Below, piece after piece: positions 1 through 7,216 of a stretch of DNA of 64,000 nt (the stretch's first letter is position 1; every line of letters begins with the position of its first letter). Location of the stretch: assembly GCF_003315245.1 (NCBI RefSeq), contig NZ_QNRT01000002.1, positions 1,295,825 through 1,359,824 on the forward strand, read 5' to 3'. The DNA comes from Arenicella xantha. Its GTDB lineage: Bacteria; Pseudomonadota; Gammaproteobacteria; Arenicellales; Arenicellaceae. The position numbers and the translations under genes are program-made. The notes beneath the pieces were generated by a model, which saw only the letters and a list, made by a program, of their open reading frames with translations, was not told the DNA's origin and did no database searches.

Positions 1-281
1 GGGTCTGAGATCATGGTAAGGCAAGTTTACTCGGATCGACACTATCAACGCATACCCGCCACAAACTCACTGCTCTAGTCAGCAAACTTAGTCCCAAACC
101 AATCCAATCGCCAGTGGCGAGAACGACACTCGCCTAGCCATATCAAACACACTGGATTTATCGAGTTTGAACTCAGAAAATCTGAGCTTTGGGCGACAGA
201 CAAGTATATTTACTCGCAATTCGCGATCGGAAAATCAAGTTAATATCTCTCCTTAACATGCCGGTCCCTCTTATTTTATGT
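1..281. other. no gene seen
   Basis: I see no convincing reading frame, RNA gene or repeat here. It lies downstream of the minus-strand gene that ends at 282. The 3' end of tRNA-Leu (which is at 3674) is not repeated here, so if the block to the right is an integrated island its far boundary is outside the window or is no longer recognisable. Confidence 0.4.
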
Positions 282-734
282 TCAAAATGACCACGATACA
301 CCTCTTAAACTTGCATAAAAATATCCCGCTAAGAGTGCAAGAAAAACAACCGCAGTGTACAGAATATTCGCATGTCTGCTAGCTCTTTTAAGCTGAGCTT
401 TCTTAGCCACCACTAAACCTACATATTTTCTGCGATATATAAACATCATCCAGAGGCAAGGCCAAATCAAAGCAAAGCTCCCTAATGCAAGGGAAAAACC
501 AAGGACATTATTCGCATTATCGACCGTAATAAATAGGTTGTATAAATAGTCTTGTCCGGTAGTGTAAAAAATAAAATTATTCAGCCAAAAAACGATATTA
601 CAAATTAAAAACAAAATAAGGTAAAAAGGCGACCATAGCGCATACCTAGCAAAAATTACGTCTGTACTGAATTTGGACTGGTTGTAATTGAGTAATCCCT
701 TGTAATACCCGCCAAGAAAAAATAAGTTCATCAT
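282..734 (-). CDS. unknown multi-pass membrane protein
   Basis: A 150-residue protein that I cannot assign to a family. It has three or four hydrophobic segments, around residues 33-57, 73-98 and 122-143, with a basic stretch (residues 100-120, including RRKY and KKAQLKR) between the last two, so it is probably an inner-membrane protein. It starts with ATG ATG only 3 bp after the stop of the gene at 738-1427, so the two are surely co-transcribed. A small membrane protein directly behind an unknown gene is the layout of an effector and its membrane immunity protein, but no toxin motif supports that here. The region is AT-richer than the core part of the window. Confidence 0.6.
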   Translation of the reverse strand: MMNLFFLGGYYKGLLNYNQSKFSTDVIFARYALWSPFYLILFLICNIVFWLNNFIFYTTGQDYLYNLFITVDNANNVLGFSLALGSFALIWPCLWMMFIYRRKYVGLVVAKKAQLKRASRHANILYTAVVFLALLAGYFYASLRGVSWSF

Positions 735-737
735 AAT

Positions 738-1427
738 CTAGCAATCTTTCGGCGAGATGAATGCGCTAAAATCGCGTATTCCAGGTCTTTGTGAATGTTC
801 AATGGCATCTAAAATTTCGATTTGATTATTATCATAGATGAGTGAGCCGCCGGTCCAAGCACCCGAAAAGCTTGCGCCAACTGGGCCAGTATATCCAATA
901 GCGGATGCACCAAGGTTTGCTGAATGCTGCAGTGACGGATCAGCTATCATGTCTACAACAGCATAGTTTGTACCGACCGCTCCAGTTATTTTCCCAATAC
1001 GATCAAGATGAAGAACCCGAGCCCGCACTGTCTTTATGGTATTCGGGCTTGAACCATTACCAAAATAATCATCGCCGTATAGTTTCTTATGATGAACATC
1101 ATACCCTTGACCTGTTTTCGTATTGTACAAATATCCTGACCGCATGGAGTAGGTTGATGCCCCCATACTAGAGAAGGCAACCCAATCGCCGCCTAGAAAG
1201 CCTCTAGAAACTAACTCTTGAGGTGACAGTTCAGCCATCGGTTCAGCATAAATAGTAGGTCTTAGCGGATATGGGGTGCTAGTGTCACCAATAGGCAAGC
1301 GGTCATTTAGTCCTTCAAAGAATGACTTACCCGAGCTTTGAATCTTGGAAATAACCCCTCCTGAAATTAGATTAAACGCTCTCATAGCCCCAAAGGTAAC
1401 CACACCGACCCTAAAAATACTTAACAC
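738..1427 (-). CDS. unknown protein, first gene of a pair with a membrane protein
   Basis: A 229-residue protein with a GTG start preceded by AAGGACAG. No family is recognised. The N-terminal 30 residues are weakly hydrophobic. The middle holds a DVHHKK motif (about residue 109) and a polar stretch. Residues 165-200 are rich in Gly, Ala and Ser (SANLGASAIGYTGPVGAS), a composition that could form a membrane-active hairpin or a beta-rich fold. It ends 3 bp before the membrane protein at 282-734. The composition resembles C-terminal modules of Rhs-type or other polymorphic secreted proteins, but that is only an impression. A structural protein of a lost mobile element is equally possible. Confidence 0.55.
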   Translation of the reverse strand: MLSIFRVGVVTFGAMRAFNLISGGVISKIQSSGKSFFEGLNDRLPIGDTSTPYPLRPTIYAEPMAELSPQELVSRGFLGGDWVAFSSMGASTYSMRSGYLYNTKTGQGYDVHHKKLYGDDYFGNGSSPNTIKTVRARVLHLDRIGKITGAVGTNYAVVDMIADPSLQHSANLGASAIGYTGPVGASFSGAWTGGSLIYDNNQIEILDAIEHSQRPGIRDFSAFISPKDC

Positions 1428-1483
1428 GCCTGTCCTTGTTATTTTTCATTGAACATAAATTTCTACCGGCTTTCTTTTAAAAG

Positions 1484-2635
1484 CTATTCTTGATCTGGAA
1501 ATAAATCGTTATCGCCGAAAGCTTTGAAGTTCCTGCCATCCAGCAGCTTGGCAGTTTTTGGAGTAACATGTAAATCGCCTGTAACTTCGACCGGTTGTTG
1601 CCTTTTGTGGGCGCGGTGCGATTGCCAGTATTCGTCAATGGGTAATTCCACTGTGACGTTCTTTTGTCGGTCATTTACCATTGCATCAATAACAACGGTG
1701 CCGCTGTCTTCGTTAGGCTCATGAGTGAGCTTTATCACAAGACCAGAGATTGTCTTATTTGGTATTACATAGTTGTCTTTGTAGTACTCAGATGCTTTTT
1801 CCAAATAAGGTAATGCGTCTACTTCAAATCGGTGAGTAAGTTTAATTTCTTCTGATAGTTCTTCAGTTTGAGATAATGAGATCGAAATATTAATATTTCT
1901 ACTTCTTTGATCGCCACTTAAACCAAGTATTGCATCACAAAGGTTTGCGCTGACGCCTTTCTCAACGGCAGAATCAAACGCAGTTAGGCTATTGGTTGAC
2001 TTGAAGTCGTTGATAGACGAATCAATAGCTGTGAGACTTCTTGCAAGTGTTTTAGTGACTGACCGGGTTACACTAACTTTGTCGAAATCATTTTGATCTT
2101 GGGGGATAAGTTCGATAGGGGCAATTAAATTTACTATATAACTACCTCTTTCCGTTTGCCCCAGTCGGATGGTGTCAAGATAGTTCGCTATTTCCTCTGA
2201 AAGCTTTCCACCACCAAAATACTTTTTCTTACTGAAAGTGGACTTGGCAATTGATACAAAGAGTTCACGAGTTTTCTCAAATAGCCTTACACCATCATCA
2301 AGTGGTATTGAACCACTTTCAACATCGTCATGCGAAACACGGATTTTCACGACATCAGCATGGAAGTTGCTCAGTTCATCAAGTACTTCTTCAAACGCTC
2401 GTTTCTCAAAGTTGGTCAAACTCTCTACTAATTCGAAAACACGCTGTGAGTAATCACGAAATTTCTTTGTGAGCGGCTGTAGAAGCTCAAATGACTCGAA
2501 TTCTTCTTCCGGTCGGTGCCATAAAGATATATTTTCATCAAGGCTACTTTCCGTCCAGCCGGAAGACCTCAAATAGTTTGCGATGCTATCTGGTTTTAAT
2601 GAGTGGATCGAATCAACAAGATTGTCGGGGATCAT
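1484..2635 (-). CDS. unknown protein in operon with DUF4365 protein
   Basis: A 383-residue soluble, acidic protein with no signal peptide or membrane segment. I do not recognise a family. Residues 60-130 look alpha-helical and coiled-coil-like (runs such as FEKRAFEEVLDEL). The C-terminal half alternates beta-like strands and ends near VEVTGDLHV and a tail rich in Asp and Phe. The ATG overlaps the stop of the upstream DUF4365 gene by 4 bp (ATGA), so the two are translationally coupled. A nuclease-like partner plus a large unknown partner beside a tRNA gene is a layout often seen in defence islands. A role as partner or regulator of the DUF4365 protein is inference. Confidence 0.7.
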   Translation of the reverse strand: MIPDNLVDSIHSLKPDSIANYLRSSGWTESSLDENISLWHRPEEEFESFELLQPLTKKFRDYSQRVFELVESLTNFEKRAFEEVLDELSNFHADVVKIRVSHDDVESGSIPLDDGVRLFEKTRELFVSIAKSTFSKKKYFGGGKLSEEIANYLDTIRLGQTERGSYIVNLIAPIELIPQDQNDFDKVSVTRSVTKTLARSLTAIDSSINDFKSTNSLTAFDSAVEKGVSANLCDAILGLSGDQRSRNINISISLSQTEELSEEIKLTHRFEVDALPYLEKASEYYKDNYVIPNKTISGLVIKLTHEPNEDSGTVVIDAMVNDRQKNVTVELPIDEYWQSHRAHKRQQPVEVTGDLHVTPKTAKLLDGRNFKAFGDNDLFPDQE

Positions 2636-3138
2636 ATGAATTCCCTCTTACTTGCTTTCTCAATGAGATCGAGAAGCGATTCACTCGTTATCTTTTGGCT
2701 TGTGGGGATTTGCACCGTAACTTTGGATGTGTTTGATGTCTCAGGGAAGAAGCGCAGTGATTGCCAATAGCAGCAATATGACAAAGACATATTGTCCGAA
2801 TTGATTGTGATCCACTCTTCTGGTTTGCTTGGGACAATCAGCACCATCAAATAGCGTGGGCTTGTAATATCTTCACCCCGCAAATCGTTATAGTTTTTAA
2901 CGGGTAATTTAAATTTAAGCGAACCGTCTTTTTCTATATCTTGAGAAGTGCATTTAAGTTGAATTTCGATTTGTGGATTTCTTACTACTCTACCTGCTAC
3001 GTTGAAATTATCGGCTGAAAGGCGTAAATCTACACTGTCTATATCTACGCGGTCTACAGACGGGTTCAAGCCAAGACGTGCGGCTATTGCCTCAATATAA
3101 GCAATACTAAATTGTTCTTTTCGTGCGCTAATTTCCAT
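2632..3138 (-). CDS. DUF4365-like protein, possible PD-(D/E)XK-type fold
   Basis: A 168-residue protein whose layout matches the DUF4365 family: an N-terminal helix with SIAYIEAIAARLG, then a strand-turn with VDIDSVDLRLS (about residues 30-40), then IEIQLKCTS (about residues 57-65). The D...QxK arrangement is the kind of active site seen in PD-(D/E)XK nucleases that use Gln for the second acid, so a nucleic-acid-cleaving or -binding role is plausible but unproven. The pattern YLMVLIVP with a later YCCYWQSL also fits the family. It is the first gene of a two-gene operon with the 383-residue protein, overlapping by 4 bp. DUF4365 genes are frequent in accessory and defence islands. Confidence 0.7.
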   Translation of the reverse strand: MEISARKEQFSIAYIEAIAARLGLNPSVDRVDIDSVDLRLSADNFNVAGRVVRNPQIEIQLKCTSQDIEKDGSLKFKLPVKNYNDLRGEDITSPRYLMVLIVPSKPEEWITINSDNMSLSYCCYWQSLRFFPETSNTSKVTVQIPTSQKITSESLLDLIEKASKREFI

Positions 3139-3191
3139 ATTACTTAGTAGAGTAGATTGTTATTGTTAGAAAACGAGCCAGAAGTTAATTC

Positions 3192-3377
3192 TTATGTATG
3201 TATGTATTGATTTATAACTCGCTTAATAAACTGGGTTTTTGTTAAGTTCTCGGCTGCACAAATATTGTCCAGCTTGTCGGCTTCTTCACGATCAAGTACC
3301 ACCTGAAGGCGTTTCTTCTCGCCTTTGGCGATTTGTTCCCGGTATCGTTGTTGTCGTTGTGTGGCGGTTTTATCCAC
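3192..3377 (-). CDS. small ribbon-helix-helix-like DNA-binding protein
   Basis: A 61-residue, strongly basic protein from a GTG start. The segment KKRLQVVLDREEADKLDNI, followed by a helix with TKTQFIKRVINQYI, has the strand-helix-helix plan of Arc/MetJ-type or CopG-type regulators, with an N-terminal basic arm (RQQRYREQIAKG). A -10-like TATAAC lies about 35 bp upstream. The last codons form a short tetranucleotide run (three copies of TATG on the plus strand), a possible slippage site that would change the C-terminus. Such proteins act as autorepressors, plasmid-type regulators or antitoxins, but no toxin gene adjoins it. It may regulate the DUF4365 operon 53 bp downstream on the same strand. 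Confidence 0.65.
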   Translation of the reverse strand: MDKTATQRQQRYREQIAKGEKKRLQVVLDREEADKLDNICAAENLTKTQFIKRVINQYIHT

Positions 3378-3453
3378 GGTGAAGCCCCTAAGCTAAATCG
3401 CGTTATACTGTAACGGATTTGGGGGCTTTGGTCGAAGGGATTTTAAAGGCGGA

Positions 3454-3615
3454 TTACTTACGGTTATTCTTGCGCCATTCCCACGGTGGCACACGCTCAC
3501 TTTCGGGCAGTCGCCAAAACCCACGCTGTGCCGCCTTGGTGTCATTCTGAAGCTTTGGTTTCAGCGCACAATCTGGGACTATTACACGGGCATAAATCGC
3601 GGTTTTCAACCCACA
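3454..3615 (-). pseudogene. remnant of a thermonuclease (SNase)-like gene, C-terminal end only
   Basis: An open frame of 53 codons with no start codon, preceded in frame by a stop (TGA at 3616-3618). It ends with AAQRGFWRLPE, then PPWEWRKNNR and a stop. That ending is typical of bacterial secreted or island-borne thermonuclease-family proteins (usual form RRGLW, then PPWEWR). The N-terminal catalytic part is absent. The fragment lies between the small DNA-binding gene and tRNA-Leu, which suggests a decayed mobile-element gene or an insertion or deletion scar at the tRNA end of the island. It is too short to be a whole thermonuclease domain. Confidence 0.55.
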
Positions 3616-3673
3616 TCATCACGGCTAAAAGCCTTGATTTCTCTACGTTTCAGCCTTGAATCAGCATTAAGAG

Positions 3674-3760
3674 TGGTGCCCAGGAGAGGACTTGAACCTC
3701 CACGACCATACGGCCACTAGCACCTGAAGCTAGCGTGTCGACCAATTCCACCACCTGGGC
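3674..3760 (-). tRNA. tRNA-Leu (anticodon CAG)
   Basis: Read on the minus strand, the 87-nt gene begins GCCCAGG and ends CCTGGGC-A-CCA, so the acceptor stem pairs fully and CCA is encoded. The anticodon stem is CTAGC/GCTAG around the loop TTCAGGT, which gives anticodon CAG. The T arm carries GGTTCAAGTCC. A long variable arm (about TGGCCGTATGGTCGTG) is present, as expected for a class II tRNA-Leu. The accessory genes to the left adjoin its 3' end, the usual side for integration of genomic islands. Confidence 0.95.
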
Positions 3761-4127
3761 AATTATCGTATCGTTGAACGAGCACGGACTAAGATTATAT
3801 AGTGCCGACCGAGAGGCTAAAAGCGAAAGTTTTTAGATCGTTAAATGACGTGTAACAGCCCACGATTGCTTATGATTTTCAACCATCCATGTATAGCGTC
3901 AAACACCCGCTAGTCGCAGCTTTTAAGCCAAAATCAGGGGCTTACCATCGCTGACAAAATTTGACACCGCATAGGCAAAAGGTGTCCATTTGCAAATTCA
4001 AAACAAAGCTCAGATAATCCGCCAATAATAACAATCGACTAGTACCTGATTAGCTTAATCCATAGGTTCAATAAGCGGAACCGGGTTACCTACAAGCGTA
4101 TAATCAGGCACGACCAGGGTAGTCTTT
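3761..4127. other. intergenic region upstream of tRNA-Leu and of the gene at 4128
   Basis: About 370 bp without a coding sequence. It must hold the minus-strand tRNA promoter and the plus-strand promoter of the gene at 4128. No clear operator, repeat or terminator was seen. Confidence 0.4.
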
Positions 4128-4934
4128 ATGTCTCAAAACACAAACACTTTGTTACTATTTTTCGACCATGAAGATAGTCACAAAACATGCTTGCTTATGT
4201 TCCTTAAACTAAAAGAGGGAGATTTAGCTCAAGCACAATTATTTGCCAATCAATTTAAAATGAAGCTGCCTCGTCAATGGGGAGATTCTTGGTTTAATCA
4301 AAGAGTCACCGCGCAGCCGGACTTTATCCGCCTGGACTATGACAGCAGTACCTCAGAGGATCTACCACTAGAGATGCTGCACCCATTATTCAAGGCCGGC
4401 ATGAAAGGTGCCGCGATTGAGGTGTTTAACGATCAAGTTGGCGAATACCATCGCGCGCACTTCGTCAGTGGCTCCATGGTCAACCCGAAATCGCTATTTA
4501 AACGCGTCGAACGCTCTATTGCCGTCATTGATTCTGAGTTTGCGGCGAGTCCTGAAGAGTTGCAGCAAGCCCCACTCGATAAGCCTATTTCAATCCGTCG
4601 CTTACTCCAGCAACGTGAGCAAGAGCAAGCTGATGCGCAAGAAATGGTGGCGTTAATGCGAGACTTAGGCAAAGCCGCCAAAGACACAGGAAGCTCGCCC
4701 GAAGAGCTTTTACGTTCATCACTGGTACTTCGAGCTGTGGGCAAGGGCCTATTGCAAGGCGGAATCTTCGGACTGGTCACCATTTTACTGTTTAAAGGTT
4801 TATGGTTGTGGGTTGGCTTAACCGTGATTCTGTTGGTCGGGCTTCCACTCCTTTACGTATCGCAAGTGATCACTGAGCTTGACGGCGAAATTGACATCGA
4901 AGATGAATTTCCCGAGGTCAGCCATGCTGACTGA
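4128..4934 (+). CDS. unknown protein with C-terminal membrane anchor
   Basis: A 268-residue protein with a large soluble N-terminal region and two hydrophobic segments near the C-terminus (about residues 207-225 and 226-247, rich in Leu, Val and Gly), ending in an acidic tail (DGEIDIEDEFPE). Residues 150-185 form a charged, probably coiled-coil helix (LLQQREQEQADAQEM). No signal peptide is seen, so the soluble part is likely cytoplasmic. I do not recognise the family. Its last 11 bp overlap the start of the next gene, so the pair is translationally coupled and probably works together at the inner membrane. Confidence 0.75.
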   Translation: MSQNTNTLLLFFDHEDSHKTCLLMFLKLKEGDLAQAQLFANQFKMKLPRQWGDSWFNQRVTAQPDFIRLDYDSSTSEDLPLEMLHPLFKAGMKGAAIEVFNDQVGEYHRAHFVSGSMVNPKSLFKRVERSIAVIDSEFAASPEELQQAPLDKPISIRRLLQQREQEQADAQEMVALMRDLGKAAKDTGSSPEELLRSSLVLRAVGKGLLQGGIFGLVTILLFKGLWLWVGLTVILLVGLPLLYVSQVITELDGEIDIEDEFPEVSHAD

Positions 4935-5400
4935 AATCGAATGGTGGGGCGGAGTTTTATTCTTGTGGTGGGCGCTTTGTGTTTGGTTTTTACTCATCGC
5001 CACCAAATGGGTTAAGTACGGTTTTCAGTATGGCTACTCTGCGGGAGCTTTATTATTTACCGCGATTGTTTTAGCGCTGTTTTTCTATCCGCTCGACGCG
5101 CAGTGGGCGAAGTTCTTGTATGTTGGCGTTACCGCGCTGGCTGCCGTTTGTGTAGGGCTAGTCGGCTTTTATCCTGAGCACGATGATGCTATCGAGAGCC
5201 CTGACTCGATGCTGGAAATCACGATTGATGACATAGATCGCACTATAGTCGACACGGTCGAGCCAAACTCAACCGATAGCGACGACCCAGATGAAGAGGC
5301 CAAATATGAGTTAATTGGCAATCTGATATTGTTAACGCCACTTGGAATTATACTATTACTGGGCATTTTCAAGTGCTGGCAGCTATTCCAGTCAGTTTAA
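4924..5400 (+). CDS. unknown membrane protein, coupled to the preceding gene
   Basis: 158 residues from the ATG at 4924. The frame is open 45 bp further upstream, but starting at 4924 leaves only the short overlap normal for coupled genes. It has about four membrane segments: residues 8-26, 36-53, 60-78 and, at the C-terminus, about 133-152. Between the third and fourth is an acidic segment (SDDPDEEAKYE) probably in solution. No family is recognised. The last codons and the stop lie inside a 19-bp tandem duplication, so the stop codon and its context have been copied once downstream. Confidence 0.7.
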   Translation: MLTEIEWWGGVLFLWWALCVWFLLIATKWVKYGFQYGYSAGALLFTAIVLALFFYPLDAQWAKFLYVGVTALAAVCVGLVGFYPEHDDAIESPDSMLEITIDDIDRTIVDTVEPNSTDSDDPDEEAKYELIGNLILLTPLGIILLLGIFKCWQLFQSV

Positions 5401-5418
5401 GCTATTCCAGTCAGTTTA
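5381..5418. repeat. perfect 19-bp tandem duplication
   Basis: The unit AGCTATTCCAGTCAGTTTA occurs twice without a gap at 5381-5399 and 5400-5418, followed by AGCTAAG, the start of a third copy. The first copy encodes the last residues of the membrane protein (QLFQSV) and supplies the first two bases of its TAA stop. The second copy lies just after the stop. It looks like a recent replication-slippage duplication. Confidence 0.9.
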
Positions 5419-5461
5419 AGCTAAGTCGCTACGTTGATGTTTTAGAATGGCAGCGAGTGCA

Positions 5462-5707
5462 TTAAGTGCCCTGCTCGCGCATGGCTTTGTCGCGCTGGTC
5501 TAATTGTTCCTGCAAACTGTCTTCTACATTCTCAGCTTTTTTTAGTGCGTCTAATTGCGGCTCAATCGCTCGCTCCAGCGGGGTCGCCGAATCGGCTCGA
5601 TCCGACTGTGCATCACAGCCAGTAAGAGCCGCCGCACCAACCAAACCAAGCCCTAAAAGAAAAATACGGATACGCGAAATCGTCGTACAATTTTGTGTTT
5701 GCTTCAT
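5462..5707 (-). CDS. small lipoprotein
   Basis: 81 residues from the ATG at 5707. A basic N-terminus is followed by a hydrophobic stretch and a lipobox ending LTGC (Cys at about residue 31), so it should be exported and lipid-modified. The mature part is short and charged (EQLDQRDKAMREQ) and probably helical. It resembles the many small lipoproteins of unknown role in gammaproteobacteria; no specific family is recognised. It is convergent with the membrane pair to its left and divergent from the MFS gene. Confidence 0.7.
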   Translation of the reverse strand: MKQTQNCTTISRIRIFLLGLGLVGAAALTGCDAQSDRADSATPLERAIEPQLDALKKAENVEDSLQEQLDQRDKAMREQGT

Positions 5708-5916
5708 CAAAGCCTCTCAAGTCGCCTATTTGATGTTGATTTATAAACATTACTTTTATTGCGAATCTAAAGAATAGACCGCCAAAAAACTGTAGCACAT
5801 ACCAACCGATTCTAATATGCCGAAAAACTGAGACGTCATAGCGCTTTTTGGTTAAAGTCGAGCCTCACCCTTTACCGGAACCGTTAGCACGGAACCGTAA
5901 CGCCACGATATACCTT

Positions 5917-7158
5917 GTGATAGACGCCAATAAACAAAAAAATGCCTCGCGCTTTGTCCTCCTCACGGTATTTGCGTACTCCATGGGTTTCGGCATTATT
6001 ATGCCAGTTCTGCCTGAGCTAATCGTCGAACTGGAAAATGTAACCCTGTCGGAAGCCACGTGGATCGGCGGACTCATTGCCGCTTCTTACGCGGTATTTC
6101 AATTTCTAATGGGGCCTTTAGTCGGCAATTTAGGCGACCGTTTCGGTCGGCGCCCTGTATTTTTACTATCATTGGCTGGCTTCAGTGTTGACTTCCTATT
6201 GATGGGCTTTGCACAGAATATTCTTTGGCTATTCATTGGTCGAGCGGTCGCCGGCGCGCTTGGCGCCATATTCGGTCCAGCCAACGCCGTGATGGCGGAT
6301 ATTTCCAGCGTCGAGGACCGAGCTAAGCGGTTTGGCTCCGTCGGTGCAGCATTCGGTATTGGCTTTATGGTTGGCCCCGCTCTTGGTGGTTTACTCGGCG
6401 AGTTTGGTACACGAACCCCGTTCTTTGTTGCCGCCGCACTGGCCGCAGTCACCTTTGTGTATGGCTGGTTCGCGTTTCCGGAAACCATGCCCGAGAGCTC
6501 CAGACGGAGCTTTTCATTACGCCGCGCCAATCCGGTTGGCGCATTACTTAGTCTACGTAAGTTGCCAGGAGTGCTAGGTATCGCCTTGATCTACTTCATT
6601 TGGGTTACCAGCACGAATATTTACCCAGTCAGCTGGGCCTACTTCGCGCCAATCAAATATGGCTGGGACAGCAAGATGGTGGGCCTGTCGTTAACCTTAG
6701 TCGGTGTTTCAATGGCGTTAGTTCAAGTGTTGCTGCTAGGGCGTATGGTCAAGCGGTTTGGTGAGCGCATCACAGCCATGATCGGATTATTAGCGGCGGC
6801 GGCGTCAATGCTTGCTTACGCATTCAATGACAGTGCCACGATTGCTTTGATGTTGTGCTTATTTATTGGTGTGCAAGCGATGGTTATGCCAAGCATCAAC
6901 GCCATGATGTCAAAACGCACACCAACCGATGGCCAAGGCGAGCTGCAAGGTTTTAACGGTAGTTTAGCGGCATTGGCTGCACTAACCGCGCCACTCATTT
7001 ACAATACCAGTCTGTCGTATTTTACTTCGGACGCAGTCGCCGTGGCATTCCCTGGCGCACCGTTTATTTTGTCCGCCGCTCTCGCTGGCATTGCGCTCGC
7101 TTCACTATGGTTGCTAAAACCAGCTGATGCAACGCCGCCACTCAATGCGGATACGTAG
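5917..7158 (+). CDS. MFS transporter, TetA-like drug:H+ antiporter family
   Basis: An inner-membrane secondary transporter with about 12 hydrophobic helices, 413 residues from a GTG at 5917. The first helix ends in GFGIIMPVLPEL and loop 2-3 carries the motif A signature GDRFGRRP (about residues 72-79). Helix 5 has GPALGGLLGEFG, the antiporter motif C region. These features match the TetA/DHA1 group that exchanges drugs or metabolites for protons. The frame continues to a TTG at 5848, but the extra 23 residues are polar and unlike the family; no good ribosome-binding site decides between them. It stands alone, with no TetR-type repressor beside it, so its substrate is open. Confidence 0.8.
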   Translation: MIDANKQKNASRFVLLTVFAYSMGFGIIMPVLPELIVELENVTLSEATWIGGLIAASYAVFQFLMGPLVGNLGDRFGRRPVFLLSLAGFSVDFLLMGFAQNILWLFIGRAVAGALGAIFGPANAVMADISSVEDRAKRFGSVGAAFGIGFMVGPALGGLLGEFGTRTPFFVAAALAAVTFVYGWFAFPETMPESSRRSFSLRRANPVGALLSLRKLPGVLGIALIYFIWVTSTNIYPVSWAYFAPIKYGWDSKMVGLSLTLVGVSMALVQVLLLGRMVKRFGERITAMIGLLAAAASMLAYAFNDSATIALMLCLFIGVQAMVMPSINAMMSKRTPTDGQGELQGFNGSLAALAALTAPLIYNTSLSYFTSDAVAVAFPGAPFILSAALAGIALASLWLLKPADATPPLNADT

Positions 7159-7216
7159 TAAAAAATCAGGCCCGCAATAATACAATTTTGACCAACTATC
7201 TGTTTTGGAGAATCGA

